64,000 nt of DNA from the NCBI GenBank assembly GCA_016208015.1, contig JACQYW010000012.1, positions 372,001 through 436,000 on the forward strand, written 5' to 3'. The translations under genes were made by a program, and so were the position numbers. Position 1 is the first letter of the stretch. Every line of letters starts with the position of its first letter. Of the stretch, positions 42,462-51,898 are shown one piece after another. The notes beneath the pieces are model-generated. The model was not told where the DNA came from. It saw only the letters and a program-made list of their open reading frames with translations, and did not search any database. This stretch comes from Nitrosomonadales bacterium (GTDB lineage Bacteria > Pseudomonadota > Gammaproteobacteria > Burkholderiales > Gallionellaceae).

Positions 42462-42536
42462 TGGCGTCCTCGACAGGAATCGAACCTGTAATTGACCCTT
42501 AGGAGGGGCCGGTTATATCCATTTAACTACGAGGAC
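42462..42536 (-). tRNA. tRNA-Arg (anticodon CCU)
   Basis: 75 nucleotides including an encoded CCA. The acceptor stem GTCCTCG/CGAGGAC pairs at all 7 positions. The T arm is ACAGG-TTCGATT-CCTGT. The anticodon stem GGCCC/GGGTC closes the loop CTCCTAA, giving CCU at 42501-42503, which reads AGG codons. It is located between the GGDEF/EAL gene and the peroxiredoxin gene. Confidence 0.97.
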
Positions 42537-42607
42537 AGATGTGTGCGTTGTCTCGCACATTCTAACGTAAAATCCCATCCTCGCTTATCCGGCATAAGGA
42601 GTTTCCG

Positions 42608-43150
42608 ATGAAATGGCTTATCCTGTTGGGTTTGGCAGCTTCTTTGATGTTGCTCATGAGCCAGATGGCGCGTGCGGGGGGCGAGTCGCCCAAGGCGGGC
42701 GAAACGGCTCCCGATTTCAATCTGCCGGACCAGGAAGGCAAGCCGCACCGGTTGAATGACTATGCGGGCAGGTGGCTGGTGCTGTATTTCTATCCCAAGG
42801 ACGACACGCCCGGTTGCACGCAGGAGGCCTGTGCTTTCCGCGACGACTTGCACAAGCTGACGGCATTGGGGGCGCAGGTGGTGGGCATCAGCGTGGACGA
42901 TAGCGACAGCCACGCGGAATTCGCCAAAAAGTATCATCTGCCGTTCCCCTTGCTGGCGGACAAGACCGCCGCGGTGGCGGCAAAGTATGGCGCGCTGACG
43001 AATCTGGGGTTGATCAAGTTCGCCAAGCGTTACACCTTCCTGATCGATCCGCAGGGCAAGGTCGCCAAGGTATATATGAAGGTCGAAACCTCGAAGCACT
43101 CGACCGAGATCATAGAAGATTTGAAGAAACTAACCGAGAAAGGCAAGTGA
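42608..43150 (+). CDS. Periplasmic Bcp/PrxQ-type peroxiredoxin
   Basis: 180 residues. A signal peptide (LILLGLAASLMLLMSQMARA) precedes the AhpC/TSA domain. The peroxidatic Cys lies in YPKDDTPGCTQEAC, and the second Cys 5 residues later is the PrxQ-type resolving Cys. GISVDDSDSHAEFAKKYHLPFPLLAD is typical Bcp (shown here split across two conserved blocks). An exported Bcp is less usual than the cytoplasmic form and would reduce peroxides in the periplasm. Its stop overlaps the next ATG by 1 base, so the membrane-protein gene is coupled to it. Confidence 0.92.
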   Translation: MKWLILLGLAASLMLLMSQMARAGGESPKAGETAPDFNLPDQEGKPHRLNDYAGRWLVLYFYPKDDTPGCTQEACAFRDDLHKLTALGAQVVGISVDDSDSHAEFAKKYHLPFPLLADKTAAVAAKYGALTNLGLIKFAKRYTFLIDPQGKVAKVYMKVETSKHSTEIIEDLKKLTEKGK

Positions 43151-43599
43151 TGCGGTATCCGAATGTGAATATCTTTGCAGCCTGGTTCCTGATGCTGCAG
43201 ACGCTGGCGATGGGCTGGGTCGCGGCGATGGGGCGTGTGCTGCTGGAACTGCTGGGCGTGGCGACGACCGAGGGCGACGTTCCCGGGCGGGTGGTCGGTG
43301 CCTTGCTGTTGCTGCTGATCGTGTTTCTGGTCTGGTATTTCATGCGCGGCCTGCCGCCGCAGGGAAGGCCGGAAGGGAACGGCTTCAAGCTGGGGCACCG
43401 CGTGCTGCTGGTCGGCAATATTCTGGCAGCATCGCTGTTTGTGTTCCATTTCTTCGCCACCGAAATCGACAGCTACAACACGCATCTGGTGCTGAACAAG
43501 TTCACCACCTCCTTCGGTTATTTCTCGATGGGCTTGTTCGCCGTCGGTTTCTCGCTGATCTATCAATCCTCATTGCCGCAAGAAGAAAAGAAAAGTTAG
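43150..43599 (+). CDS. Four-helix membrane protein, function unknown
   Basis: About 149 residues. Hydrophobic segments appear near residues 8-30 (IFAAWFLMLQTLAMGWVAAMG), 50-70 (ALLLLLIVFLVWYFM), 90-108 (LLVGNILAASLFVFHFFA) and 120-138 (FGYFSMGLFAVGFSLIY). The linker between helices 2 and 3 is polar. No domain is recognised. The ATG at 43150 overlaps the peroxiredoxin stop (TGATG), so both are probably made together; a role in membrane redox defence is only a guess from context. Confidence 0.72.
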   Translation: MRYPNVNIFAAWFLMLQTLAMGWVAAMGRVLLELLGVATTEGDVPGRVVGALLLLLIVFLVWYFMRGLPPQGRPEGNGFKLGHRVLLVGNILAASLFVFHFFATEIDSYNTHLVLNKFTTSFGYFSMGLFAVGFSLIYQSSLPQEEKKS

Positions 43600-43600
43600 T

Positions 43601-43743
43601 GGCCGCCTCAAGAAATTTCAAAATTCCAGGCAAGACAAGGCGCGAGCAAAAAATTGCGACGCGGCATATATGAAATATGTAAGGAGTAATTTTTTGTGAG
43701 CAACGCAGTATTGCAACGAAGTTTGAATTTTATTGGGGTGGCC
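43601..43743. repeat. MITE-like 143-bp imperfect inverted repeat carrying the uup ribosome site
   Basis: The ends GGCCGCCTCAAG and (reverse strand) GGCCACCCCAAT match, and similarity continues inward (AAATTTCAAAATTCC versus AAAATTCAAACTTCG; GCAAAAAATT versus CACAAAAAATT) to a CATATATGAAATATG centre. It starts 2 bases after the preceding stop and ends 2 bases before the uup ATG. It contains GGGGTGG, the likely ribosome-binding site. It could be a small mobile element or a long regulatory hairpin. Confidence 0.7.
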
Positions 43744-43745
43744 TG

Positions 43746-45638
43746 ATGCCGTATATCACGCTGGACAAGGCGAGCATCGCCTTCGGTCACGTCGCCCTGC
43801 TGGATCACGTGGACTTTCAACTCGACGAGGGCGAGCGCGTCGGCCTCATCGGTCGCAACGGCGGCGGCAAATCCACCCTGCTCAAGGTGCTGGCCGCACA
43901 GGCCCATCTGGACGACGGTACGCTGTGGCGGCAACCGACCACGCGCATCTGCTACGTGAGCCAGGAGCCGGTGCTGGATCCGGAAGCCACCGTGTTCGAC
44001 GAAGTGGCGCGCGGGCTGGGCGAGCTGCACCAGATCATCACCGACTATCATCATCTTTCGCACCAGTTGGGCGAGCCGGATGCCGATTACGACAAACTGC
44101 TGGAAGCCATGCAGCCCTTGCAGACCGCACTGGAAGCACAGAACGGCTGGGCGGTGCAGGCGCGCATCGAGACCGCCATCCAGCGTCTGGAGCTCGACCC
44201 GGAAGCGTTGGTGGGTTCGCTCTCCGGCGGCGTGCGCAAGCGTGTTGCGCTGGCGCAGGCGCTGGTGGCGGAGCCGGAAGTGCTGATCCTGGACGAGCCG
44301 ACCAACCATCTGGATTTCGCTTCCATCGAATGGCTGGAAGGCCTGCTCAAGGATTTTCGCGGCAGCGTGCTGCTGGTCACCCACGACCGGCGTTTCCTCG
44401 ACAACGTCGCCACGCGCATCGTCGAACTCGACCGCGGCAAGCTGGCGAGCTTCCCCGGCAACTTCGCGGCCTACCAGAAGATCAAGGAGCGCATGCTGGC
44501 GGACGAGGCGGTGGTGAATGCCAAGTTCGACAAGGTGCTGGCGCAGGAAGAGGTGTGGATACGCCAGGGCGTGAAAGCGCGGCGCACCCGCAACGAGGGT
44601 CGCGTGCTGCGGCTGGAGGCCTTGCGCCTGGAGCGGGCAGCGCGGCGCGAGAAGGTCGGCAAGGTCGAGATGAACCTGGATGCGGGCGACCGCTCCGGCA
44701 AGCTGGTGGCGGAACTGGAGCATGTGTGCAAATCCTACGGCGAGCGCAGGATCGTCGACGATTTCTCCTGCCGCATCCAGCGCGGCGACAAGATCGGCCT
44801 GCTCGGCCCCAACGGCGCGGGCAAGAGTACCTTGCTCAAGATCATCCTGGGCGAGCAGGCGCCGGACAGCGGCGATGTCAAACTGGGTACCAAGATCAGC
44901 GTGGCCTATTTCGACCAGTTGCGCGCGCAGCTCGACGACAACGCCACCTTGGCCGACACCATCAGCCAGGGCTCGGATTTCATCGAGATCGGCGGGGCGA
45001 AGAAGCATGTGATCAGCTACCTCGGCGATTTCCTGTTCGCGCCGGAACGCGCGCGCTCGCCGGTGAAGTCCCTCTCCGGCGGCGAACGCAACCGCCTGCT
45101 GCTGGCGCGCCTGTTCACGCGGCCCAGCAACGTGCTGGTGCTGGACGAGCCGACCAACGACCTCGATATCGAGACGCTGGAGTTGCTGGAAGAGATGCTG
45201 GCGCAATACGATGGCACCTTGTTCCTGGTCAGCCACGACCGGGCCTTCCTCGACAACGTGGTGACGCAGGTGATCGCCTTCGAGGGCGACGGCAAGCTGA
45301 TGGAATATGTCGGCGGCTATGAGGACTGGGTGCGGGTGAAGAAGTTTGCGGCTGCGAAAGGATCGCCCGCGCCCGCCAAAGCAGCGCCCAAAGCCGAAGC
45401 CGCCAAGCCCAAGGCATCGGCCAAGCTCAGCTTCAAGGAGCAAAAAGAACTGGACGAGATGCCGAAGCGCATCGAAGTGCTGGAACGCGAACAGGAAGAG
45501 ATCACCGCCGCGCTGGGTGCGGGTGCACTGTTCCGCGACAATCCGGTGCACGCCAAGCAATTGCAGCAGCGGGCGGGCGAGATAGAAGAAGAGTTGCTGC
45601 AACTGATGACGCGCTGGGAGGCGCTGGAAAGCCGTTGA
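43746..45638 (+). CDS. uup: ABC-F ATPase Uup
   Basis: 630 residues. A soluble ABC-F protein with two nucleotide-binding domains and no membrane part. NBD1 has Walker A GRNGGGKST, signature SLSGGVRKR and Walker B VLILDEPTNHLD. NBD2 has GPNGAGKST, SLSGGERNR and VLVLDEPTNDLD. A linker lies between them. The C-terminal ~90 residues form the Uup-specific coiled coil (SFKEQKELDEMPKRIEVLER). Uup suppresses precise transposon excision and acts on ribosomes or branched DNA. Its start codon directly abuts an inverted-repeat element. Confidence 0.94.
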   Translation: MPYITLDKASIAFGHVALLDHVDFQLDEGERVGLIGRNGGGKSTLLKVLAAQAHLDDGTLWRQPTTRICYVSQEPVLDPEATVFDEVARGLGELHQIITDYHHLSHQLGEPDADYDKLLEAMQPLQTALEAQNGWAVQARIETAIQRLELDPEALVGSLSGGVRKRVALAQALVAEPEVLILDEPTNHLDFASIEWLEGLLKDFRGSVLLVTHDRRFLDNVATRIVELDRGKLASFPGNFAAYQKIKERMLADEAVVNAKFDKVLAQEEVWIRQGVKARRTRNEGRVLRLEALRLERAARREKVGKVEMNLDAGDRSGKLVAELEHVCKSYGERRIVDDFSCRIQRGDKIGLLGPNGAGKSTLLKIILGEQAPDSGDVKLGTKISVAYFDQLRAQLDDNATLADTISQGSDFIEIGGAKKHVISYLGDFLFAPERARSPVKSLSGGERNRLLLARLFTRPSNVLVLDEPTNDLDIETLELLEEMLAQYDGTLFLVSHDRAFLDNVVTQVIAFEGDGKLMEYVGGYEDWVRVKKFAAAKGSPAPAKAAPKAEAAKPKASAKLSFKEQKELDEMPKRIEVLEREQEEITAALGAGALFRDNPVHAKQLQQRAGEIEEELLQLMTRWEALESR

Positions 45639-45648
45639 GGAGGATGGG

Positions 45649-46851
45649 GTGAAGTTCAGGAACGAAACGTTATCAATCGCAGTTGCCGCGCTGCTGCTGT
45701 CGTCTTGCACCCCGCAGCAGATGATCCAGGTGGCGACGGCGAAAGACCCGGAGAAGGCGCTGAAGAACATGGCCGAGCGCCGGGTGAATTCCTACAAATA
45801 CAATCCCGAGTTGATCGTGGTCGATTTCAGGAAGGCCAAGTCCGAGTACGACCGCCTGATGGGCAACGTGCAGAAGGAGAGCGGTGCCAAGTGGGGCAAG
45901 CGCGAATCCGCCACCTTGCCGACCCGCACGCGCTATGTGAAATACACCGAGGATTACAAGAACCGCGTGGTGGTGGATTACGACGCGGGCACCATTCTTA
46001 TCGAACACTTGGACGAGGAGGGCGTGAAGGGGAAACTGCGCAACGCGGCCATCGTGGCGTTGCTGACGCCGGACGACCCGGGCGCGGTCGATCTGTTCTC
46101 GGCCAGGGAGATCGAACTCAAAGGCACGCCGTACCTGCAGGAACTGGTGGTGGACGAGAACGGGGTGGTGATCATGACGCGCGCGGAGGTGGACCGTTAT
46201 GCCGATTTTCTGATTGCCAACAAGTTGCAAAGCCGCACCATCGACGCCAATGGCATCAGCAAGCAGGTGCTGTATGTGCAGATGAACATGGTGAACGCGC
46301 ATGTGGACAAGCGCGCGGTGATGTATGCCGAGACGGTGCGCAGGCATGCCGAAGGTACCCAGGTCAGCCGCAGTCTGATCTTCGCGGTCATCAAGACGGA
46401 AAGCGCCTTCAATCCCTATGCCGTCTCCAGCGCACCGGCCTACGGCATGATGCAACTGGTGCCGTCCAGCGGCGGACGCGAGGCCTACCGCAAGGCCAAG
46501 GGGCAGGATACGATGCCGAGCAAGGAGTATCTGTTCGATGCCGGCAACAACATCGAACTGGGTTCCACCTATCTGAGCGTGCTGCTCAACGACAGTCCGC
46601 TGCGCGAGATACGCAGCGCGGTGTCGCGCGAATACTGCGCTATCGCCGCCTACAACACCGGCCCGAGCAACGTGTTTCGCGCGTTCAGCAAATTGAGCGG
46701 CAAGGCGCGCCAGGAAGAAGCGCTGGACAAAATCAATGCCATGAAGCCGGACGAGGTGTACGACACGCTGCGCGCCAGGCTGCCGTATGAAGAGACGCGC
46801 GGCTATGTGGCCAAGGTGGTGGACGCGAAGAAACGCTACGCGACGATGTGA
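45649..46851 (+). CDS. mltC: Membrane-bound lytic transglycosylase MltC-like
   Basis: 400 residues. A lipobox (AALLLSSC) predicts an outer-membrane lipoprotein. A DUF3393-type N-terminal domain spans about 25-210. The SLT goose-type lysozyme domain has catalytic Glu in VIKTESAFNPYAVSSAP, then AYGMMQLVP and CAIAAYNTGPSNV. It cleaves peptidoglycan glycan strands to 1,6-anhydro products. GTG at 45649 is the start, with GGAGGA about 7 bases upstream. It lies 10 bases after uup, so it is probably co-transcribed. It converges with the GIDE-domain gene. Confidence 0.93.
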   Translation: MKFRNETLSIAVAALLLSSCTPQQMIQVATAKDPEKALKNMAERRVNSYKYNPELIVVDFRKAKSEYDRLMGNVQKESGAKWGKRESATLPTRTRYVKYTEDYKNRVVVDYDAGTILIEHLDEEGVKGKLRNAAIVALLTPDDPGAVDLFSAREIELKGTPYLQELVVDENGVVIMTRAEVDRYADFLIANKLQSRTIDANGISKQVLYVQMNMVNAHVDKRAVMYAETVRRHAEGTQVSRSLIFAVIKTESAFNPYAVSSAPAYGMMQLVPSSGGREAYRKAKGQDTMPSKEYLFDAGNNIELGSTYLSVLLNDSPLREIRSAVSREYCAIAAYNTGPSNVFRAFSKLSGKARQEEALDKINAMKPDEVYDTLRARLPYEETRGYVAKVVDAKKRYATM

Positions 46852-46852
46852 G

Positions 46853-47755
46853 TCAGATCGCCGGGTTTTGCAGCAGCCAGCCCAGCGCACCCAGCGCGCC
46901 GAACAGGATGGCGATATGCAGCCAGGACCACAGCCGGTAGCGGAAGGCGATGTCCCCGTGGTCGAGGTTGCTGAGCAGGTAGAGACGGCCGTCGTGCGGG
47001 CGTAGCATGAAATTGGTGTCGGGTTCGGCGCGGATCTCGTTCAGGCGTTTTTCCGCTTCGCGTTTGGCGGCCGAGCGCGCCAGCATCCACTCCTGCATCT
47101 CCAGCACGCCGTTGTTGTTCAGGTCGAAACGCTTGAGCAGGTCGTCGTTGTTCATCTTCCATTCGGACAGCACATCTTTTACCAGGTCTTCGTGGGTGAC
47201 CGTGATGTTGCTGCCGCCCACGGTCTTGAATTCGCCCAGCGCGTAGATGCGGTCGATATCGAGCAGCTTCCATTCGGTGTAACGCAGGTCCCCGCTTGTC
47301 CAGCTGTCCTTGTGGCGGGTGAGTATCTCGGCATGTTCCGGATCGACCACGCATTTGCCGGTGCCGTCGTCAATGATGAAAGGCGCGATGCTCTCGCCGT
47401 GTTCGACGGTGTGCCAGCCCTTGTTGTCGCTGTCCCGGCGTTCGAGCCGGTGGCGGCACCACAGGCAGGGCAGCGTGGAATAGCGCGCGATGATGGGGTT
47501 GCCGTGCGGTTCGCCGTTGCCGATCAGTTCGGCATAGCCCTGTGCGGCGGAAGCGATGCGCGAAGTCGGCGTACCGCTCACCATGCGCAATCGGTGCAGG
47601 GCCGAATACCAGGCGAGCAGGCTGACGAACGCCATGATGCCCAGGCACCAAAGCCAGCCGGTATAGGATTCCAGTTTGATGCCGACAAACAACAGCAGGA
47701 GCTGTCCGCCGGAGGTGACGAGCTGCGCGTATTCGCGTTTCAGCGAAACGAGCAT
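46853..47755 (-). CDS. GIDE-domain membrane protein with an EF-hand
   Basis: About 300 residues. Helices at about 15-32 and 35-55 (GQLLLLFVGIKLESYTGWLW, GIMAFVSLLAWYSAL) and near the C-terminus (WLHIAILFGALGALGWLL) flank a GIDE-type domain (about 75-215; LPCLWCRHRLERRDSDN, FIIDDGTGKCVVDPEHAE, GDLRYTEWKLLDIDRIYALGEF in pieces). GIDE is named for MULAN/MAPL-type ubiquitin ligases, but no RING is present. A canonical EF-hand loop, DLNNNGVLEMQE, follows at about 228. The ATG at 47755 is preferred. It lies 124 bases downstream of lemA on the same strand, a recurrent gene pairing in bacteria. Confidence 0.82.
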   Translation of the reverse strand: MLVSLKREYAQLVTSGGQLLLLFVGIKLESYTGWLWCLGIMAFVSLLAWYSALHRLRMVSGTPTSRIASAAQGYAELIGNGEPHGNPIIARYSTLPCLWCRHRLERRDSDNKGWHTVEHGESIAPFIIDDGTGKCVVDPEHAEILTRHKDSWTSGDLRYTEWKLLDIDRIYALGEFKTVGGSNITVTHEDLVKDVLSEWKMNNDDLLKRFDLNNNGVLEMQEWMLARSAAKREAEKRLNEIRAEPDTNFMLRPHDGRLYLLSNLDHGDIAFRYRLWSWLHIAILFGALGALGWLLQNPAI

Positions 47756-47794
47756 GACTGCTAATGAAAAACTCGCGTAGCGATTCGTTCGCCT

Positions 47795-47816
47795 CCTCGC
47801 CCGCATGCGGGCGAGG
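47795..47816. repeat. 22-bp perfect palindrome between lemA and the GIDE gene
   Basis: CCTCGCCCGC-AT-GCGGGCGAGG. It is followed by GGTGAGGGAACGGGC, as in other dispersed palindromes of this class. It may attenuate read-through from lemA into the GIDE gene. Confidence 0.7.
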
Positions 47817-47879
47817 ATTGAGGTGAGGGAACGGGCACGGCGAGTTTCATTTGAAGGAAGGGATTACTTGCAATGACCG

Positions 47880-48449
47880 TTAGCTGAACAATGCCTTCAT
47901 GTCGACGTCGGCTTTCTCTGCGGTGGAGAACTCCAGTAGCGGTTTCTCGGAATAGGCGAACATGTTGGCGATGAGCACGGCGGGAAACTGCTCGATGCCG
48001 ACGTTGTAGATGTTGACCGATTCGTTGTACAACTCGCGGCGGTCGGCGATGCCGTTCTCCAGCCCGGTGATGCGGGTCTGCAGTTGCATGAAGTTCTGGT
48101 TGGTCTTCAGGTCGGGATAGGCCTCGGCCACGGCGAAGATGTTGCCCAGCCCCATGCGCAACATGCCTTCGGCCTTGCCCAGTGCCTCGATATCCTGCCC
48201 CTGGCGCGCGGTCTGCACCATGGAGCGCGCTTCAATCACACGCTGCAGCGTCTCCTGCTCGAACTGTTTGTACTGCTTGCAGACTTCCACCAGCTTGGGC
48301 AATTCGTCGTGGCGCTGCTTGAGCAGCACGTCGATGTTGGCCCAGGCCTTGCCGACGCCGTGCTTGAGTTGAACCAGATTGTTGTACAGGCTGACGGCAT
48401 AGATCAGGACAACGAGGCAGATGCCGAGAAGGATAAGCGTGCTGGTCAT
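47880..48449 (-). CDS. lemA: LemA family protein
   Basis: 189 residues. One N-terminal membrane helix (LILLGICLVVLIYAVSLYNNLV) precedes the LemA helical domain: GKAWANIDVLLKQRHDELPKLVE, then AEAYPDLKTNQNFMQLQTRITGLE and ESVNIYNVGIEQFPAVLIANMF (each seen as a block and matching the family). LemA proteins are small helical-bundle membrane proteins of unclear function that are often encoded with GIDE or TPM-domain proteins, as here. Confidence 0.93.
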   Translation of the reverse strand: MTSTLILLGICLVVLIYAVSLYNNLVQLKHGVGKAWANIDVLLKQRHDELPKLVEVCKQYKQFEQETLQRVIEARSMVQTARQGQDIEALGKAEGMLRMGLGNIFAVAEAYPDLKTNQNFMQLQTRITGLENGIADRRELYNESVNIYNVGIEQFPAVLIANMFAYSEKPLLEFSTAEKADVDMKALFS

Positions 48450-48548
48450 TGCGAGGCTCCTTGTGCGAGTGGAAGGCGACGCGGCGAATCATAAAACAAA
48501 TCGCCGCGCCGGGGCACAAGATTAGGGGGGCTATAAATTCAGATTTTG

Positions 48549-48629
48549 TCATTCCGGCGCTGCGTGTGTTGTTGGGGCTTTAGCCCCTTACAACCACGGC
48601 GTACCCCTTGCGGGTGCAGGCCGGAATGA
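48549..48629. repeat. CATTCCGGC repeat pair enclosing a GGGGC hairpin, downstream of dnaJ
   Basis: TCATTCCGGC (48549-48558) and GCCGGAATGA (48620-48629) are inverted copies. Inside is a GGGGC-TTTA-GCCCC hairpin (48574-48587). It lies just after the dnaJ stop on its transcript and probably acts as its 3' end; there is no strong T-tract. Confidence 0.65.
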
Positions 48630-48639
48630 AGGCATTTGA

Positions 48640-49770
48640 TTACTGGCCGAAAAAGTCTTTCACCTTGCCCATCCACGATTTCGCACGCGGATTGTGGCGA
48701 CCCGTATCTTCCTGGCTGATCGTCTCGAACTCGCGCAACAGTTCCTTCTGGCGGTCGGTCAGGTTGGCGGGGGTCTCGACGATGACGTGGCAATGCAGAT
48801 CGCCGTGGGTATGCGTGCGCATGCCCTTGATGCCCTTGCCGCGCAGGCGGAACTGCTTGCCGCTCTGCGTTTCGGCCGGAATCTTGATGCGTGCCGCGCC
48901 GTCCAGCGTGGGGATCTCGATCTCGCCGCCCAAAGCCGCGGTGGAGAAACTGATCGGCATCTCGCAATGCAGATCGTCGCCGTCGCGCTGGAACACGCTG
49001 TGCTGCTTGATGTGGATCTCGACATACAGGTCGCCGTGCGGCGCGCCATGCGAACCGGCCTCGCCATGACCGCTGTGGCGCAGGCGCATGCCGCTGTCGA
49101 TACCGGCGGGGATCTTGATCTCCAGCGTCTTCTGTTTCTTCACGCGCCCGGTGCCCTGGCAGTCCTTGCACGGCGAGCTGATCTGCTTGCCGCTGCCGTG
49201 GCAGCGCGGGCAGGTCTGCTGCACCGAGAAGAATCCCTGCTGCATGCGCACCTGGCCATGACCGGCGCAGATCTGACAAGTGGTGGCACTGGTGCCGGGT
49301 TTGGCGCCGGAGCCGCTGCAGGTCTCGCACTCTTCCATGACCGGGATGCGAATCTGTTTCTCGGTGCCGCGCGCCGCTTCTTCCAGCGTGATCTCCATGT
49401 TGTAGCGCAAGTCGGCGCCACGATGCGCCTGACTGCGACCGCCGCGACCGCCGCCGAAGATATCGCCGAAGATGTCGCCGAAATCGAACCCTTGCGCACC
49501 TGCACCGCCCGCCCCGAACGGGTTGCCGCCGCCCATGCCTCCCGCCTCGAAAGCGGCGTGGCCATACTGGTCGTAAGCGGCGCGCTTCTGTCCGTCGGAC
49601 AAAGTCTCGTAGGCTTCCTTCGCTTCCTTGAACTGCTCTTCCGCCTTCGGGTTGTCCGGATTGCGGTCGGGGTGGTGCTTCATCGCCAGTTTGCGATAAG
49701 CCTTCTTGATCTCTTCCTCAGATGCGTCGCGATTGACGCCGAGGACTTCGTAGTAGTCTTTTTTGGACAT
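48640..49770 (-). CDS. dnaJ: Chaperone DnaJ (Hsp40)
   Basis: 376 residues. The J domain at 1-70 has HPD (MKHHPDRNP), which stimulates DnaK ATPase. A Gly/Phe-rich linker follows ([22 protein letters not shown]). The zinc region has four CxxCxGxG repeats ([32 protein letters not shown]). The two C-terminal substrate domains end in [14 protein letters not shown]. It is encoded 88 bases after dnaK on the same strand with a hairpin between them. Confidence 0.98.
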   Translation of the reverse strand: MSKKDYYEVLGVNRDASEEEIKKAYRKLAMKHHPDRNPDNPKAEEQFKEAKEAYETLSDGQKRAAYDQYGHAAFEAGGMGGGNPFGAGGAGAQGFDFGDIFGDIFGGGRGGRSQAHRGADLRYNMEITLEEAARGTEKQIRIPVMEECETCSGSGAKPGTSATTCQICAGHGQVRMQQGFFSVQQTCPRCHGSGKQISSPCKDCQGTGRVKKQKTLEIKIPAGIDSGMRLRHSGHGEAGSHGAPHGDLYVEIHIKQHSVFQRDGDDLHCEMPISFSTAALGGEIEIPTLDGAARIKIPAETQSGKQFRLRGKGIKGMRTHTHGDLHCHVIVETPANLTDRQKELLREFETISQEDTGRHNPRAKSWMGKVKDFFGQ

Positions 49771-49786
49771 GATCTAGTGAGTGGAA

Positions 49787-49837
49787 AGTGGGGAGTCGGA
49801 AGTGGAAAGTGGGAAGCGGGTTTCCCCACTCCCCACT
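49787..49837. repeat. Hairpin between dnaK and dnaJ
   Basis: AGTGGGGAGT (49787-49796) and ACTCCCCACT (49828-49837) pair perfectly. The intervening DNA repeats a GTGGAAAGTGGGAAG motif. It lies in the dnaK-dnaJ intercistronic gap and could set the lower expression of dnaJ relative to dnaK. Confidence 0.7.
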
Positions 49838-49858
49838 ACCTACTTGCTACTTACCGCA

Positions 49859-51781
49859 TTATTTCTTGTCTTTCACCTCAGTGAACTCGGCATCCACCAC
49901 ATCGCCTTCGTCCGCCTTGGCTTCCGGTTGAGCGCCGCCTTGAGCAGCCTGTGCCTTGGCCTGCTCGGCGGCGTACATCTTCTCGCCCAGCTTCTGCGCG
50001 GCAGTTGCCAGTGCTTCGGCCTTGGCGTCGATGGCGGCCTTGTCGTCGCCCTTCACCACGCCTTCGGCATCCTTCACCGCGGCCTCGATGGCAGCTTTTT
50101 CGTCAGCGGACAACTGTTCGCCGTATTCCTTCATCGACTTGTTGGTCGAGTGGATCAGGCCGTCCAACTGGTTGCGCGCGGTCACCAGTTCCATCGCCTT
50201 CTTGTCCTCGTCGGCATGGGCCTCGGCATCCGCCACCATGCGCTGGATTTCTTCCTCGCTCAGGCCGGAGCTGGCCTTGATGGTGATGTTGGCTTCCTTG
50301 CCGGTGGCCTTGTCCTTCGCGCCCACATGCAGGATACCGTTGGCGTCGATGTTGAAGGTCACTTCGATCTGCGGCATGCCGCGCGGTGCGGGCGGAATGT
50401 CGGACAGGTTGAACTGGCCCAGGCTCTTGTTTCCGGAAGACATCTCGCGCTCGCCCTGAAGCACGTGGATGGTCACGGCGGACTGGTTGTCATCGGCGGT
50501 GGAGAACACTTGCGAAGCTTTTGTAGGAATCGTGGTGTTTTTCTTGATGAGTTTGGTCATCACGCCGCCCATGGTCTCGATACCCAGAGACAATGGGGTC
50601 ACGTCCAGCAACAGCACATCCTTCACTTCACCCTGCAGCACGCCGCCCTGGATGGCTGCGCCAACCGCCACGGCTTCGTCCGGGTTCACGTCTTTGCGCG
50701 CTTCCTTGCCGAAGAACGCTTTGACTTTTTCCTGCACCATCGGCATGCGGGTCTGGCCGCCGACCAGGATCACGTCGGCGATGTCGGCATTGGTCACGCC
50801 CGCATCCTTCATGGCGATCTTGCACGGCTCGATCGTGCGTGCGACCAGGTCTTCCACGATGCTTTCCAGCTTGGCGCGGGTGATTTTCACGGCCAGGTGT
50901 TTCGGGCCGGTGGCATCGGCAGTGATGTAAGGCAGGTTCACTTCGGTCTGCTGTGCGGAAGACAGTTCGATCTTGGCTTTTTCCGCCGCGTCTTTCAAGC
51001 GTTGCAATGCCAGCATGTCTTTCTTCAGGTCCACGCCGCTTTCTTTCTTGAACTCCTCCACCAGGAACTCGATCACGCGCATGTCGAAGTCTTCGCCGCC
51101 GAGGAAGGTGTCGCCGTTGGTGGACATGACTTCGAACTGGTGTTCGCCGTCGATCTCGGCGATGTCGATGATGGAGATATCGAACGTGCCGCCGCCGAGG
51201 TCATACACCGCGATCTTGCGGTCGCCTTCCTGCTTGTCCATACCGAACGCCAGTGCGGCCGCGGTCGGCTCGTTGATGATGCGCTTCACATCCAGACCGG
51301 CGATGCGGCCTGCATCCTTGGTGGCCTGGCGCTGGCTGTCGTTGAAGTAAGCCGGAACCGTGATAACGGCTTCGGTGACGGGCTCGCCCAGATAGTCTTC
51401 GGCGGTCTTCTTCATCTTCATCAGCACTTCCGCCGAGATTTCCGGTGCGGAGATTTCCTTGTCGCGCACCTTCACCCATGCGTCGCCGTTCTTGGCCTTG
51501 ACGATGGAGTAAGGAACCATAGCGATGTCTTTTTGCACCATCGGCTCTTCAAAACGGCGACCGATCAGGCGCTTCACGCCGTACAGGGTGTTTTTGGGAT
51601 TGGTCACGGCCTGACGCTTGGCGGGCGCGCCCACCAGTACTTCACCGTCTTCCATGTAGGCGATGATGGAGGGTGTCGTGCGCGTACCTTCCGCGTTCTC
51701 GATCACCTTGGTCTTGCCGTTTTCCATGATGGCCACGCAAGAGTTGGTCGTGCCCAGGTCGATACCGATGATTTTTCCCAT
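49859..51781 (-). CDS. dnaK: Chaperone DnaK (Hsp70)
   Basis: 640 residues. The N-terminal ATPase domain starts [20 protein letters not shown] and contains [13 protein letters not shown] and [11 protein letters not shown]. The interdomain linker [20 protein letters not shown] and the substrate-binding domain follow. The C-terminal tail is acidic ([17 protein letters not shown]), ending in the usual EEVD-like acidic stretch of bacterial forms. It refolds proteins with DnaJ, GrpE and ClpB, all present in this window. A sigma-32-like promoter lies about 65 bases upstream. Confidence 0.99.
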   Translation of the reverse strand: MGKIIGIDLGTTNSCVAIMENGKTKVIENAEGTRTTPSIIAYMEDGEVLVGAPAKRQAVTNPKNTLYGVKRLIGRRFEEPMVQKDIAMVPYSIVKAKNGDAWVKVRDKEISAPEISAEVLMKMKKTAEDYLGEPVTEAVITVPAYFNDSQRQATKDAGRIAGLDVKRIINEPTAAALAFGMDKQEGDRKIAVYDLGGGTFDISIIDIAEIDGEHQFEVMSTNGDTFLGGEDFDMRVIEFLVEEFKKESGVDLKKDMLALQRLKDAAEKAKIELSSAQQTEVNLPYITADATGPKHLAVKITRAKLESIVEDLVARTIEPCKIAMKDAGVTNADIADVILVGGQTRMPMVQEKVKAFFGKEARKDVNPDEAVAVGAAIQGGVLQGEVKDVLLLDVTPLSLGIETMGGVMTKLIKKNTTIPTKASQVFSTADDNQSAVTIHVLQGEREMSSGNKSLGQFNLSDIPPAPRGMPQIEVTFNIDANGILHVGAKDKATGKEANITIKASSGLSEEEIQRMVADAEAHADEDKKAMELVTARNQLDGLIHSTNKSMKEYGEQLSADEKAAIEAAVKDAEGVVKGDDKAAIDAKAEALATAAQKLGEKMYAAEQAKAQAAQGGAQPEAKADEGDVVDAEFTEVKDKK

Positions 51782-51845
51782 GATGCTTTCCTTTCAGTTG
51801 AATACTTTAAAATTGGTTGAATGCTTTATTGCCTTGCCGCCTAAC

Positions 51846-51871
51846 ATCAGGGCGGCATTCGATATTTCAAG
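51846..51871 (-). promoter_or_regulatory. Sigma-32-like promoter of dnaK
   Basis: On the minus strand: CTTGAAA (51871-51865), 12 bases, CCCTGAT (51852-51846). The -35 box is perfect and the -10 box is one base from CCCCGAT/CCCCAT-type boxes. Spacing equals that of the grpE promoter. Confidence 0.6.
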
Positions 51872-51898
51872 TGTGCCGCAAACTTTAATCCCGTCATT

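Noticed and set aside
43608-45770. A 720-codon minus-strand frame opposite uup
   Set aside because: Antisense shadow of a clear ABC-F gene, with no motif or ribosome site.
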